A program made the position numbers and the translations under genes. Shown in pieces: positions 1 through 8,570 of a DNA stretch of 61,537 nt; position 1 is the first letter of the stretch; every line of letters begins with the position of its first letter. The DNA is from Clostridia bacterium (lineage in GTDB: Bacteria > Bacillota > Clostridia > Christensenellales > CAG-138). The stretch lies in assembly GCA_017435905.1 (NCBI GenBank), contig JAFSEB010000073.1:1-61537 (forward strand), written 5' to 3'. The notes under the pieces were generated by a model. The model saw only the letters and a program-made list of their open reading frames with translations, ran no database searches and was not told the DNA's origin.

Positions 1-233
1 GGTTTGGGATGGTGTCAATGCCCATGTCATTCTGTTTGGTGTCAGGGATGATGAAATCGAGTATCCGGAAATTGCTGCCGTAGCATCTGGTAATGCTGAG
101 GACGATGACGAAACAGAGGAACTGGTGGACTTCTCCGACGTAGATTATGATGATGACGATATGGAGGATGAACGCCTGGGAAAAACTGAACCCCTCAGTG
201 CATCAAAAACGCATTGGGGGGAGGATAGCAAAC
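1..233 (+). mobile_element. Right end of a first sigK-intervening element, with probable recombinase C-terminal tail
   Basis: An open frame enters from the window edge (frame 2, running to the stop at 374-376). It encodes a tail that begins VWDGVNAHVILFG and continues into a very acidic stretch. The position (directly abutting a sigK segment, same strand) matches the recombinase of the second element at 34618-36195, so I read it as the C-terminus of another serine recombinase; the family match is from memory and weak. SigK homology begins only at the codons for NEIL (231 onward), where the classical skin site of Bacillus subtilis sigK lies (AATGA there, AACGA at 231-235 here). The open frame runs on out of frame into the sigK segment, so the tail beyond about 233 is probably not native. 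The left end of this element is outside the window. Confidence 0.55.
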
Positions 234-551
234 GAGATTTTGATGTCCCTACGGGCGGAAAAGAAGCAGAACGGCGAGGTATCCCTGTCGGAGCCCATCG
301 GCACGGACGGGGACGGCAACGAGATCTCCCTTGCGGACATCCTCGGCTCGGAAGCGGATACGGTGCAGCGTGAGGTAGAAAGCAGCATGATATCGGATAC
401 GGTGCGAAAAGCCGTTGAAGCGGTGCTTTCGGGCCGTGAATGCACGGTGATCAAGCTCCGTTACGGGCTCATCAACGGCCGCTGCATGCCCCAAAGGGAA
501 GTGGCGGCGCTGCTTGGGATCTCAAGGAGCTATGTATTGCACCGCCGCTAA
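228..551 (+). CDS. sigK: Sigma-K middle segment (regions 3-4), interrupted on both sides
   Basis: Frame 3 encodes NEILMSLRAEKKQNGEVSL, then EPIGTDGDGNEISLADILG, and ends with a region 4 helix-turn-helix containing QREVAALLGISRSYV. This is the characteristic C-terminal half of the mother-cell sigma factor SigK. Regions 1-2 are absent: upstream sequence in all frames is unrelated. After SRSYV the frame runs into LHRR and stops at 549-551, where SigK should continue VSRLEKK. That continuation is found at 36227-36301. This piece is therefore exon-like: it would become functional only after excision of the downstream element and, if the upstream junction is also an insertion, after removal of that element too. 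No start codon is needed or seen. Confidence 0.85.
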   Translation, partial: ANEILMSLRAEKKQNGEVSLSEPIGTDGDGNEISLADILGSEADTVQREVESSMISDTVRKAVEAVLSGRECTVIKLRYGLINGRCMPQREVAALLGISRSYVLHRR

Positions 552-561
552 TGTAAACGAT
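529..561 (+). repeat. Left attachment site (attL): core plus inner arm
   Basis: Core GCTATGT at 529-535 and inner arm TGTAAACGAT at 552-561. The arm is the exact inverse of ATCGTTTACA at the right end (36201-36210). Both are expected recombinase half-site features. Confidence 0.75.
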
Positions 562-601
562 GCCCGGAGGAGCCTAAAATACGGGCTTGTCCGGGCATCG
601 G
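554..601. terminator. Strong hairpin next to attL, related to the hairpin at 14556-14597
   Basis: Inverted repeat GATGCCCGGA ... TCCGGGCATC. The minus-strand reading continues ...CTCCGGGCATCGTTT, matching the terminator downstream of the B12 operon, but here the T-tract is poor because it merges with the recombinase arm. It could be a weak terminator or a copy of a small hairpin repeat. Confidence 0.45.
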
Positions 602-700
602 TGGTGTTAGGTTAGCGACGTCGTTATTGTAAGCGGTGAGAAAATTTAGGACAATAAGCGGCCATTCATCACGCCATTTACTATAAAAAGATATATATCA

Positions 701-1069
701 CTATGAAAAACGCTTTGCTATTACCATGATAGCCTTTGGAGATTCCAACTTTACAGTGTTATTGTACTGTCGCTCATAAACCTCATCGCCATAATAAGAA
801 ATTTCAGTCTGTGAAGGAACTTTGATGCGAATTACTGACATAGATCGGTAGTCTATGATATCGATATTACTAAGCACAGATGAAATAAGCGAATCTGACA
901 GTGCGGATGTTTTTATAAAACCAACAATCCGTCGGCAATAGTCTTCGAGTGTAATACCCAGAACAGCCGCTTCACGATCAATACCGACAATTGAATGGTT
1001 AGATATAGTAACAGGCATGATGCTATCAAGTTCTTGAATGCGTTTGGCATCAGCTTCCTTATCAGCCAC
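701..1069 (-). pseudogene. C-terminal remnant of a probable AlbA_2/Schlafen-like domain protein
   Basis: The 122-residue frame has a beta-rich ending (VIRIKVPSQTEISYYGDEVYER followed by a short tail) that resembles the end of the 'divergent AAA-4' / AlbA_2 nucleic-acid-associated domain. In that fold the segment is preceded by a much longer N-terminal half. No such half is present upstream. The opposite strand just beyond 1069 instead carries the end of an unrelated frame that stops at 1195, so the gene looks cut by a rearrangement. The nominal start codon at 1069 is probably internal. Family assignment is tentative. Confidence 0.35.
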
Positions 1070-1212
1070 ACCAATAAAGATACTGTTGCTGCAATGGCAT
1101 ACGAAGATGGGTACGGGATCAACTTGCAGAGTACCTCTTTGTCCGTAGCGGAGATCGAAGGGCCTCTTGCATCGCTTGAAAAGGTGGAACCGTGAAATCG
1201 CAAATCAGCAGC

Positions 1213-1247
1213 AAAAAAAGAACCGCTTCGGCGGTTCTTTTTTTGCT
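1213..1247. terminator. Bidirectional intrinsic terminator
   Basis: AAAAAAAGAACCGC-TTCG-GCGGTTCTTTTTTT: a perfect GC stem with a TTCG loop and A/T tracts on both sides. It can serve the minus-strand gene that ends at 1251 and whatever plus-strand gene remnant ended at 1195. Confidence 0.9.
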
Positions 1248-1250
1248 GCA

Positions 1251-1664
1251 TTACTGAGATGAAAAATAGCGGGCGCGGACATCAATGGCATCAAAACTGT
1301 CAAACAGCAAAAAGAAAGGCTGACCGGAATAAAGCAGATAACAGAAATAAAACAGAATATTGGAGACCGAGGGCACGGCAAGGTGCGGGCGCCCCGTCAG
1401 CTTGTCGATCATTTTTTCTTTTTCGGCTATATCCCAGCAAAGGTTTGCAAGGCGTTCAACGCTTCTTTCAACGGAAGCGGAAGACTTGTTGAGCATTGCT
1501 GCGACTTGCGGGTAAACATTCTTTGTAATTTTGATTTCGCATTTGGGGATGCCTTGCAGAAAGTGAAGGTCAATAATTACATCCATAGCTTTTGCCGTCG
1601 GCCTGATGTCGGAGCGGGTCATACCTATAATAAAATAAATGAGCTTCTCAGACGAAGTTAACAT
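1251..1664 (-). CDS. Stand-alone Spo0A C-terminal-type DNA-binding protein
   Basis: The 137-residue product aligns to the DNA-binding effector domain of Spo0A: a helical start (AKAMDVIIDLHFLQGIPK), the recognition region KNVYPQVAAMLNKSSASVERSVER, and a hydrophobic C-terminal helix. There is no receiver domain, so it cannot be phosphorylated like Spo0A. Such isolated Spo0A_C proteins occur in clostridial mobile elements. Here it is the first intact gene inside the skin element, and a role in coupling the element to sporulation is inference only. No clear Shine-Dalgarno precedes the chosen ATG, and an internal ATG (MTRSDIRP) is possible. It ends right at the terminator 1213-1247. Confidence 0.65.
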   Translation of the reverse strand: MLTSSEKLIYFIIGMTRSDIRPTAKAMDVIIDLHFLQGIPKCEIKITKNVYPQVAAMLNKSSASVERSVERLANLCWDIAEKEKMIDKLTGRPHLAVPSVSNILFYFCYLLYSGQPFFLLFDSFDAIDVRARYFSSQ

Positions 1665-1768
1665 AAAGCGGGCCCGCCTTTCTTAAAGATCAATAATATG
1701 ATAAAAAAGATGTGCATCTTCATATTCAAAATCGACAAAAGGCGACAAGACAGAACACTTTTGTGCTT

Positions 1769-1808
1769 AAAAAACCGCCGGAGCCAATAATGACCCCGGC
1801 GGTTTTCA
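1769..1808. terminator. Intrinsic terminator downstream of the small secreted protein gene
   Basis: AAAACCGCCGG ... CCGGCGGTTTT inverted repeat lying between the genes at 1251-1664 and 1873-2259. The rest of 1665-1872 shows no convincing gene. Confidence 0.75.
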
Positions 1809-1872
1809 GCTGCGGCTGGAGAATTGATAAGCTCATCCAACCGAATTTCAGGTTATAATCCGCATTTGTTCA

Positions 1873-2259
1873 TTAAGGAATCCAACGGGATGAGGTTTCG
1901 GATGTACTGCTGTAGCCTGTGCCGTTTGAGCGGCTGTAGTGGGTTGCGGAAACTTTGTAATAGTAGCCGCCTTCAACGGTAAAGGATTCGGAAGCATACA
2001 CGGAATCGGAATTGGTGGCAGATTTGGTGACGCTGTCTACTTCATACCAAACATTGCCGTGCTTTTCCCAAAGACAGATCTTAACGCTGATAAAGTCTTC
2101 GGTTGTAGCAGAATACGATTCACCTGTATATGTTACTGTTCTTCCCGACACACCCATTGTACAATTGCCGGTGGCACTTCGCGGTGCGGCGAGAACAACG
2201 GAACAGACGCCGAAACACATGATTGCTGTCAAAATAAGACTGAGAATCCGTTTTTTCAT
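1873..2259 (-). CDS. Small secreted protein of unknown function
   Basis: The start at 2259 is chosen because GGAGG lies about 6 bases upstream and the product then begins with a classic signal peptide (MKKRILSLILTAIMCFGVCS, then VVLAAP as a likely cleavage region). The mature part is about 100 residues, rich in Ser, Thr and Tyr, and looks like a small beta-sandwich (TVTYTGESYSATTEDFISVK, YYYKVSATHY). It resembles short exported proteins that accompany clostridial mobile elements. I do not recognise a named function. A longer frame upstream to 2343 lacks a ribosome-binding site. Confidence 0.6.
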   Translation of the reverse strand: MKKRILSLILTAIMCFGVCSVVLAAPRSATGNCTMGVSGRTVTYTGESYSATTEDFISVKICLWEKHGNVWYEVDSVTKSATNSDSVYASESFTVEGGYYYKVSATHYSRSNGTGYSSTSETSSRWIP

Positions 2260-2432
2260 AGAAACCTCCAAATAAAGAAAGATATTGCGTATAGACGCAT
2301 ATATATGACACCGCATCTTTGAAAAATCTGTCACCAAAAACAATAATATATTATTTTATTTATCAAAAGAATGCGAAAAAAATTTTGTTGCTGTTGTGTC
2401 TATAGTATACGAAATAAATAGGAGGGGATTCC

Positions 2433-2963
2433 ATGCAAGCGGGAAATAAAGTTGCTCCTTCCAGCAGCGTTACATTGGCTAGCTATGCTACCAATGCTTC
2501 AGCCGGTAGTTCAATGTCCGGTATTCCATATTGTTGGGGCGGCATGCAGGGCAACCAAAATTTAGGCTCCGAAATTAATTATACGAAGTTCAAAACTGTA
2601 ATCGCGACAAGTTATGGTTCAAATCTTTATAGTGCAGGAAATGTTAATTGCACAGGAAACTATAAAAGCGGAACAGCTGGAGTAGACTGCTCAGGGTTTG
2701 TGGGATGTGCTTTTGAACTAACGAGCAAAAAGAATTCAGAGTGGTTCCGTGACAGCTTCGGCAGCATAGTGGAAGGAGAGAATTATCAGTCCATGGATGT
2801 CATGGCGAAGAGTGGTCATGTGATGCTTTTTGATCTTTACAGTGCAAGTACAGACTGATATACTGTATATGAATCAACGACATCTTCATATAATCGAACT
2901 GTTCATAGAACTGTAACTGCAAGTTATGCTAGCGGATTCATATTTAAAACCAACTGGCCATAA
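2433..2963 (+). pseudogene. NlpC/P60-like cell-wall hydrolase remnant with in-frame TGA
   Basis: A good ribosome-binding site (GGAGGGG) precedes ATG 2433. The product shows IPYCWGG, the nucleophile region VDCSGFVGCAF and the histidine region SGHVMLF of NlpC/P60 cysteine peptidases that cut peptidoglycan stem peptides. A TGA at 2856-2858 interrupts the frame after SASTD. Thirty-four further codons with plausible secretion-protein composition follow in the same frame (YTVYESTTSS ... IFKTNWP) and end at TAA 2961-2963. There is no signal peptide, so the N-terminus is probably missing as well. I read it as a degraded gene. The TGA probably replaces a TGG, since Trp is encoded by TGG elsewhere. Confidence 0.55.
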
Positions 2964-2984
2964 TATCTATGTGAGGCAATTAAT

Positions 2985-4277
2985 ATGACAAAGCGGATCA
3001 TTTTCATTTTTTGTGCAGCGGCTGTGCTTTTGCTGTCTGCCGGCTGCAGCGGACCTGATATCCCGACTGAAAGCAGCCCTACACCTGTGCCCTCCTCAAC
3101 TTCTGCGCCTGCGGCTGTGCCGGAGGAAACACCGGAATTCGATTCTGCATCGGGGCAGGTTGAGCTCGATGCCATGCTTGCTTATCTCGAATGGCAATAC
3201 ACCGTAACCGGCGGCAGAATTGGGGCTTCCGATGAACAACTGAGCGAGAATATGGGGAACCTGTTTGCGCTGAAGGCTATTCGCAAAGCCATCGGTGGGG
3301 AAATCTTCGGGCAGGCGGACGGCAGCGGACTCATTTATGCTGCGCTTGAAGAAGCCTATCAACTGAAGGACTTGGGCGAACACCATCCCTTTGCGGAGCT
3401 TGAGAAAGACGCAAAGGAACAGCATCGCTTTTCAGCGGAACATGGACTTTTCACGGAAAGCAACGGTCTTGCGGCGTCTGCGGACGCCATGCATACGGGT
3501 GATTTGCTGTTCTGGGCGGATGAAAGCGGGGATGTCACTAAAGTGAGCCTGCTTTTCCGGCAGGGAGACAGCCTTTACAGCATCGAAACGGAACATAGCG
3601 GCACTGCCTGCGTATCTGATTTGAATATGGCAGATGATGCGTACCGGTTTTTGGGATACGCCCGATTGAATACCACATTCACTGCTGCATACGAACCTGA
3701 GAGCGGCAGCAGCCAAATCCTTTCCACGGAAAAGGTGCTCTTCAACTGTCCGCCCACTCCGCCGGAAGCACCGGCAAAGCGAGGATACAGCTTTATGGAA
3801 TGGCAGCCTTCTGTGTCTGATGGGATGCGAAAGGATACGACCTATACCGCTGTGTACGCTCCCATATCGGAGGGCGAAGCCACTGCTACGACGCCGTCTC
3901 CCGCACCGGAATTTGATTTCAGCAATCCTGAAGCCCTTGTTCTTGAGAAGTGGGAAGGTGAGCTCAATATCCCCTGTGAAACCATAGAAACGGGAACCAT
4001 CGTATCCATCACGGAAAACAGCATCACCTATGAGCTTGGCTATTATGCGGATATTCCGGATTGGGGACCGGAGCTCATCTCCACCGGGGAACTTGTGACG
4101 CTTAGCGTGGATGATGAAAGCCAGTTCTGGACGCTGGGGCTTCTTGAGTATTTCACCTTCGGAAGAGTCAGCCAACCCGTTTTCACGGAATGGTTCAATG
4201 AGACCGGCGGCACCTTCATGGAGTTCCGCTCCGAAAACGGTAAGTTGCTTGCGGGCGCGGAAATCTATATGAGTTAA
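2985..4277 (+). CDS. Lipoprotein with one InlB-type B-repeat, function unknown
   Basis: The N-terminus is a lipoprotein signal with lipobox LSAGC at about residues 17-21, followed by a Ser/Pro/Thr-rich linker of about 35 residues. The middle (about 60-200) looks alpha/beta and includes a segment HTGDLLFWADESGDVTKVSL reminiscent of the NlpC/P60 C-terminal half, which fits its position directly after the NlpC/P60 remnant. Residues about 240-290 form a Listeria-Bacteroides (InlB B) repeat ending in GYSFMEWQP and DTTYTAVYAP. The last 120 residues form a beta-rich domain I do not recognise. It is probably a surface lipoprotein of the mobile element. Confidence 0.7.
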   Translation: MTKRIIFIFCAAAVLLLSAGCSGPDIPTESSPTPVPSSTSAPAAVPEETPEFDSASGQVELDAMLAYLEWQYTVTGGRIGASDEQLSENMGNLFALKAIRKAIGGEIFGQADGSGLIYAALEEAYQLKDLGEHHPFAELEKDAKEQHRFSAEHGLFTESNGLAASADAMHTGDLLFWADESGDVTKVSLLFRQGDSLYSIETEHSGTACVSDLNMADDAYRFLGYARLNTTFTAAYEPESGSSQILSTEKVLFNCPPTPPEAPAKRGYSFMEWQPSVSDGMRKDTTYTAVYAPISEGEATATTPSPAPEFDFSNPEALVLEKWEGELNIPCETIETGTIVSITENSITYELGYYADIPDWGPELISTGELVTLSVDDESQFWTLGLLEYFTFGRVSQPVFTEWFNETGGTFMEFRSENGKLLAGAEIYMS

Positions 4278-4391
4278 TCTAAAGAGCTGTAGCGCATGAG
4301 AGGTGCGGCAGATGCGTCTTAGATGATAAAAGACAAAAGGGCAGCCAGCCGGGCGCATGACGCAGAGCGTGCCTAAATACGGAAAAAAGGG

Positions 4392-4565
4392 ATGAATGAG
4401 AATCGAAACGAAGTGCTGTGGATCCGGTGCCCGGTTTGCGATGGCAAAACGCGGGTCAAAGTGGATAAAACGACGGTATTGTTGAATTTCCCGCTTTTCT
4501 GCCCGAAGTGCAGAAAAGAACACCGAATCGATGTGGTGAATTTAAAACTCATCGTGCATCAATGA
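4392..4565 (+). CDS. Cysteine-rich KTR-type zinc-ribbon protein
   Basis: This 57-residue protein starts MNENRNEVLWIRCPVCDGKT and has a second pair FCPKCRKEH, giving a Cx2C...Cx2C zinc ribbon with the KTR signature after the first pair. Such proteins are common accessory genes on clostridial conjugative and skin-like elements; their function is unknown. The start is supported by an AAAAGGG stretch just upstream. A transcription terminator follows at 4583-4624. Confidence 0.75.
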   Translation: MNENRNEVLWIRCPVCDGKTRVKVDKTTVLLNFPLFCPKCRKEHRIDVVNLKLIVHQ

Positions 4566-4582
4566 GCCGGACACAATATGTG

Positions 4583-4626
4583 CAGAGCCTGCTTTCCAAA
4601 ATCATTGGAATGGCAGGCTCTTGTTA
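4583..4626 (+). terminator. Intrinsic terminator
   Basis: GAGCCTGC ... GCAGGCTC stem with an additional inner pairing (TTCCA/TGGAA), followed by TTGTTATTT. It lies between the convergent KTR gene and the Xre pseudogene. Confidence 0.8.
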
Positions 4627-4978
4627 TTTGATGTTGATTACATTTTTGCTGCGAAGCGCAGACAGGACGGATTTGAGGATGGGGATCATTGCAGCAGCCT
4701 CTTCTTCACTGCAGCTTTCGATCAGATGCCGCAAGTGAGTAATGGAAGGATCGGTCCGCTGCATTTCCGGGTAGAAAATCTCTTTCGCATCGATGTTCAG
4801 TGCATCGGATCAGCGGATAAAGGACTTCCATCTTGGGATTTCCTTTATAGTTTTCGATGTTTAAAACTGTGCGGACATCGACATCGATGGATTCTGCCAC
4901 TTCGCTTTGCGTCAGGTTCAGCTTTGCACGGGCACGGCGGATGGTATCGCCCAGCGTACGCGAATAATCAGGCATCAC
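4624..4978 (-). pseudogene. Frameshifted Xre-family regulator
   Basis: The N-terminal frame encodes a typical Cro/CI helix-turn-helix (LGDTIRRARAKLNLTQSEVA, then DVDVRTVLNIENYKGNPKME). After YPLIR it runs out of frame. Removing one base near 4805 restores ALNIDAKEIFYPEMQRTDPS followed by ITHLRHLIESC and ends at 4624-4626. The full product would be a 117-residue repressor with a C-terminal helical domain. A decayed copy of the same C-terminal coding sequence lies near the other end of the element (34193-34290). Confidence 0.75.
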
Positions 4979-5313
4979 AATTCACCTCAAATATATTCTA
5001 CAATACACTTCCTTTTGATTGAATTCATCACGACTCATATGAAATATGTATTTGGCTGCATGCCGGATCAAACGGTTCATTACATGGAAGCAATGATAAG
5101 TAAAATGACCACCTCTTTGAATATGCATTTCATTGTTGCGTACAGGATCAATATGTCCTGATACATGTACTGCATTGCATTTGCAGCGTTTTTAAGTCAA
5201 AGACACCTGCCTATTTTCGGGCGGGTGTCTTTTGGGTATGGGATGGCAAGCGTTGCCGGGCACCCCCTCTCACGATTCGGTTTTTACAAAAAATCGGATC
5301 GGAGGAAAGGAAA
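4979..5313. other. Intergenic stretch with a terminator, no convincing gene
   Basis: This holds the Xre promoter region and a hairpin at about 5199-5234 (AAAGACACC ... GGGTGTCTTTT) that looks like an intrinsic terminator. A 40-codon frame at 5039-5161 has no ribosome-binding site and no recognisable similarity; I do not call it. Confidence 0.5.
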
Positions 5314-5755
5314 ATGATGACAATCAATCTTCGGAGCATTTATCCGGAGCTATATAAAAGAAGATTATTATGTAACGGTTTCTGCGGAGCTGGCAAAGCA
5401 GTCTTCGAAATGGAAAAGAGATGAGAATGCGCATATGCGGCAGTGTTACCGTTATAAAGCGCATTATTCCCTCGACTGCGGAGACGGGATCGAACATGAT
5501 GTTTTGTTGACTTCGCTGCCGCCGGATGAAATCGTGGAGCAAAAGTTTACTGTCGAAGAACTGCATGCAGCAATGTTGTCTTTACCGGAAAAACAGCGAC
5601 GCCGCATCTATGCATTCTATTTCCTTGGCTTGAGTCAAGCGGAGATTGCACGGCACGAGGGTGTGAGCAGGAATGTTGTGTCAATTTCTGTGAGGCGAGG
5701 GCTTGATAAGCTTGCCCGGCAGTTGAGGAAAATAAAATCGAATACAACGGAATAA
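5314..5755 (+). pseudogene. Frameshifted sigma-70-like regulator of mobile-element type
   Basis: GGAGGAAAGG precedes ATG 5314. The first frame reads MMTINLRSIYPELYK. One extra A in the run at about 5356-5359 then shifts it, and correcting this continues EDYYVTVSAELAKQSSKWKR and joins the long frame that ends at 5755. That frame carries a sigma-70 region 4 helix-turn-helix (AEIARHEGVSRNVVSISVRR). The combined 147-residue protein matches the small sigma-like regulators found in clostridial conjugative and skin-type elements. A single-base defect could also be a sequencing error or a slippery site. Confidence 0.7.
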
Positions 5756-5764
5756 AAGGAAATG

Positions 5765-5805
5765 AAAAAGAAGCCTTCACGGAGCAAGGAAGGCTTCTTT
5801 TTCGT
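5765..5805. terminator. Bidirectional intrinsic terminator
   Basis: AAAAAGAAGCCTTC ... GGAAGGCTTCTTTTTC between convergent genes (sigma remnant on plus, hydantoinase on minus). Confidence 0.9.
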
Positions 5806-5832
5806 CTTCAAAAACCAATGTCCTGGAGATTG

Positions 5833-7386
5833 TTACTTGAGGTCACCTGCCGCCTTGATCTTCACACGGGCGGTGTTGCCGGGGTAATACTGCAGCGGCA
5901 CATCTTCCGCATCGATGATCTCTACGGTTTTGCGAATGGCACCGGCGGCCACCGCAAGCTCGATGGCTTCGGCGCGTGCCTTGGCAAGGGCTTCTTCGCG
6001 GGGCGTTTCATTGTAATCGATGAGCTGCTCATAGGTGCCGCTGACCTTGGAGATCGCAGAACCGATGGCGTTGGCTACGCCGCCGTGGGCGTGCTTTGTG
6101 ACGCTCTTTGCACCCGCAAGGTCTTCGGGCAGAACGATGCTGCCGCCGCCCACGAGGATAACATCCACATCTTCCGAGGAGACCTTCATGGCATCGATGG
6201 AATCTTCGCACAGGGCACGGATGGCATCCATGGCCTTCTTTGCAAAAGCTTCATCAAGGTGTGCAACAAGGGACTTGTCGCCAAGATCGGTCATGCCGAG
6301 GCGCACGGCAATATCCGTTGCGGTGCAGGTGTCGCCGCCGAAGACGAGCGCCTTTTCCGTGATGCGGTAGCCAACGGAATCGGGGCCTACGGTCACGGTG
6401 CCGTCTTCCTTTTCACGGACGATGGAGCCGCCGCCAAGGCCGATGGAGACAACGTCCGGCATACGAAAATTGGTGCGCACGCCGCCGATGGTCACGGCAA
6501 CGCCGGATTCACGGGGGAAGCCGTTCTGAATGACGCCGAGGTCGGTGGTGGTGCCGCCCACATCGATCACAACGGCATTTTTCTGTGCGCTCAGATAGCT
6601 TGCACCGCGGATGGAGTTCGTGGGGCCGCAGGCAATGGTCAGGATCGGGTAACGGCGTGCATATTCCATGGTCATCAGCGTGCCGTCATTCTGGGAAAGG
6701 TAGACCTCAGCGTTGGTGATGCCTTCATCTACAAGAGACTGTGCAAAGCCTTCCGTGAAGGAACGGGCAACCTTGTAAAGCGCAGCGTTGAGGATGGTGG
6801 CGTTTTCACGTTCAATAAGGCCCATGGAGCCGATCTCGCTCGATACGGAAACATGCACATCATCGCCCATGATCTCACGGCAAAGCTTTGCAGCCTCCAT
6901 CTCGTGATCGCTGCGCACGGTGGAGAAAACACAGGAAATGGCAACGGACATGATGCCTTCCGCCTTCAGCTCCCCAAAAAACGCTTTGGCAGCGGCCCTA
7001 TCAAAGGGGGCGATCTCTTTGCCGTCATATTCAAAGCCGCCGCCTACAACAGCGGTCTTCACGGCGATAGCCTGCAGGTCTTCCGCCCAGTCCACCATCG
7101 GCGGAATGCCCCGGGATGCAGGGGCACCGATGCGCAGAATACCGATGGGCGCAAGGTTTTTGCGCTCCACGATGGCGTTTGTGCATTGGGTGGTGCCAAG
7201 CATCGCCTGGCCGATCTCCGCACGGTCAACGCCGGATTCGCTGAGAACTGCCCGGACGGCATCAAGAATACCGTCATAGATGTTTTCGCTGGTGTGCTGC
7301 TTCACGGAAGCGATCACATTCAGGTTTTCATCGATGAGAACGGCGTCCGTGTTGGTACCGCCAACGTCAATACCGAGTTTATACAT
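5833..7386 (-). CDS. Hydantoinase/oxoprolinase-family protein (HyuA-like)
   Basis: The 517-residue product begins MYKLGIDVGGTNTDAVLIDE, the actin-fold phosphate motif of HyuA-type hydantoinases, which hydrolyse cyclic amides with ATP. A second motif, VVIDVGGTTTDLGVI, and a glycine-rich GLGGGSIVRE follow in the middle, and VDVILVGGGSIVLP near the end completes the ASKHA-like core. Length is normal for the short, single-subunit members. The start at 7386 has GGAGG 8 bases upstream and overlaps the end of the DUF917 gene by 8 bases, so the two are translationally coupled. The substrate is unknown; a hydantoin or related cyclic ureide is likely from the neighbours. Confidence 0.85.
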   Translation of the reverse strand: MYKLGIDVGGTNTDAVLIDENLNVIASVKQHTSENIYDGILDAVRAVLSESGVDRAEIGQAMLGTTQCTNAIVERKNLAPIGILRIGAPASRGIPPMVDWAEDLQAIAVKTAVVGGGFEYDGKEIAPFDRAAAKAFFGELKAEGIMSVAISCVFSTVRSDHEMEAAKLCREIMGDDVHVSVSSEIGSMGLIERENATILNAALYKVARSFTEGFAQSLVDEGITNAEVYLSQNDGTLMTMEYARRYPILTIACGPTNSIRGASYLSAQKNAVVIDVGGTTTDLGVIQNGFPRESGVAVTIGGVRTNFRMPDVVSIGLGGGSIVREKEDGTVTVGPDSVGYRITEKALVFGGDTCTATDIAVRLGMTDLGDKSLVAHLDEAFAKKAMDAIRALCEDSIDAMKVSSEDVDVILVGGGSIVLPEDLAGAKSVTKHAHGGVANAIGSAISKVSGTYEQLIDYNETPREEALAKARAEAIELAVAAGAIRKTVEIIDAEDVPLQYYPGNTARVKIKAAGDLK

Positions 7387-8479
7387 GACCGTTGCCTCCT
7401 TTGCAGCGTTCTTCAAGGGGAATGTAATCGGTATCTACGCCGAAATACCGGGGGCCGACAAGATTGAGCCCTTCTTCCGTGCGCCACAGGGGGAAGCACT
7501 TGAGGCCGATGACCATGACACGCTTGCCGTATTTGAGCGCATCCGTGGGAACGGGGGTAAAGGTTTCCGTATCCACAAGGCAGATGAGGTCGGGGGTGGT
7601 GGCAAGCAGTTCGCCGTTTACATTGGCGGTGAGGTTTTCGTTCTGGAATTCCACAAAGGCCTGCTGCCCCTTGTAATCGCCGATGCCGTCCAGCACCACT
7701 TTGCCGAAGTTGAAGCCACCGCGCACTTCACGGAGCACATCGGCAATTTTGCCCTTGAAGAGCCTGAAGCCTTCCGTGATGGAAAGGAACGCTTCTTCCG
7801 GGGTGGTATCGGTGACTTCCTTCACCTTGCGGATGGCGGAGCCGAGCCTTTCGCTGCGGCTCACGATGCCGTGCACGCCGTATTCCTTCATGAATTTGCC
7901 TTCCATGGCATAGAGGGAAACGGAAACGGAACCGCCGCAGGCCATGGTGACGGAACGGGCAAGCTCTTCCGTCCATTTGTTGGTAACGGTGCGGAAAATG
8001 CAGGAATTGCCTTTTTCATCCACGAGTGCCATGGGTGTTGCGCTGCCGCCGCCGATGGTGAAGGTGACCATCTGCAGCTCCGGGAACGCACGGCCCATGC
8101 CGTCACAGTCCACGAGGGGAAGGCCAAGCCTTGCTGCAGCCGCAATGGGCAGCATGGAATTGACGCCGCCGGCCTCGATGGGCATAAAGGCATAGATGGG
8201 CTTGCCGTAGAAGGTGGATACGGTGTCATACAGCGTCTTGTATTCATCGCCGCCGATGGCTTTTTCGCCGAGCACCGTGGGGGCACCCATCATGGCAATG
8301 GGCACAACGAGGGCGTCATCGGGCACTTCGGAAGGGTCCAGCAGGGTAACGGGACCGCATTCCTTGACAGCACCGATGGCAACAAGTTTGCCCACATAGG
8401 GGTCGCCGCCGCCGCCCGCGCCGAGAAGAGCAGCGCCGAGGGCGATATCTTCGATTTCGTGGATACCGATCTTACGCAA
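7379..8479 (-). CDS. DUF917 family protein (S-methyl-thiohydantoin desulfurase domain)
   Basis: The 366-residue protein starts MRKIGIHEIEDIALGAALLG followed by the glycine-rich AGGGGDPYVGK that marks the N-terminal DUF917 (S-Me-THD) domain. It also has GGVNSMLP, DCDGMGRAFPE and TIGGGSATPM. The family is usually encoded beside hydantoinase-like proteins and NCS1 permeases, exactly as here, and is thought to act on a thiohydantoin or related ring. ORF end and the next gene's start overlap, and the permease gene is 91 bases upstream, so the three genes probably form one transcript. Confidence 0.85.
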   Translation of the reverse strand: MRKIGIHEIEDIALGAALLGAGGGGDPYVGKLVAIGAVKECGPVTLLDPSEVPDDALVVPIAMMGAPTVLGEKAIGGDEYKTLYDTVSTFYGKPIYAFMPIEAGGVNSMLPIAAAARLGLPLVDCDGMGRAFPELQMVTFTIGGGSATPMALVDEKGNSCIFRTVTNKWTEELARSVTMACGGSVSVSLYAMEGKFMKEYGVHGIVSRSERLGSAIRKVKEVTDTTPEEAFLSITEGFRLFKGKIADVLREVRGGFNFGKVVLDGIGDYKGQQAFVEFQNENLTANVNGELLATTPDLICLVDTETFTPVPTDALKYGKRVMVIGLKCFPLWRTEEGLNLVGPRYFGVDTDYIPLEERCKGGNGHV

Positions 8480-8570
8480 GATAATACACTCCTTTTGTTT
8501 TTGTCATAATATGGCATTGCGGACACGCCGTTTCCGGCGTGCCCGACAGGTATTGTGTTTTGATAAAGCC

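Noticed and set aside
1658..1840. 60-residue minus-strand frame between Spo0A_C and the secreted protein genes
   Set aside because: It spans the terminator at 1769-1808 and has no ribosome-binding site.
2856..2858. TGA read as selenocysteine or Trp
   Set aside because: Trp is encoded by TGG throughout the window and I see no selenocysteine insertion structure; a nonsense mutation in a decaying gene is simpler.
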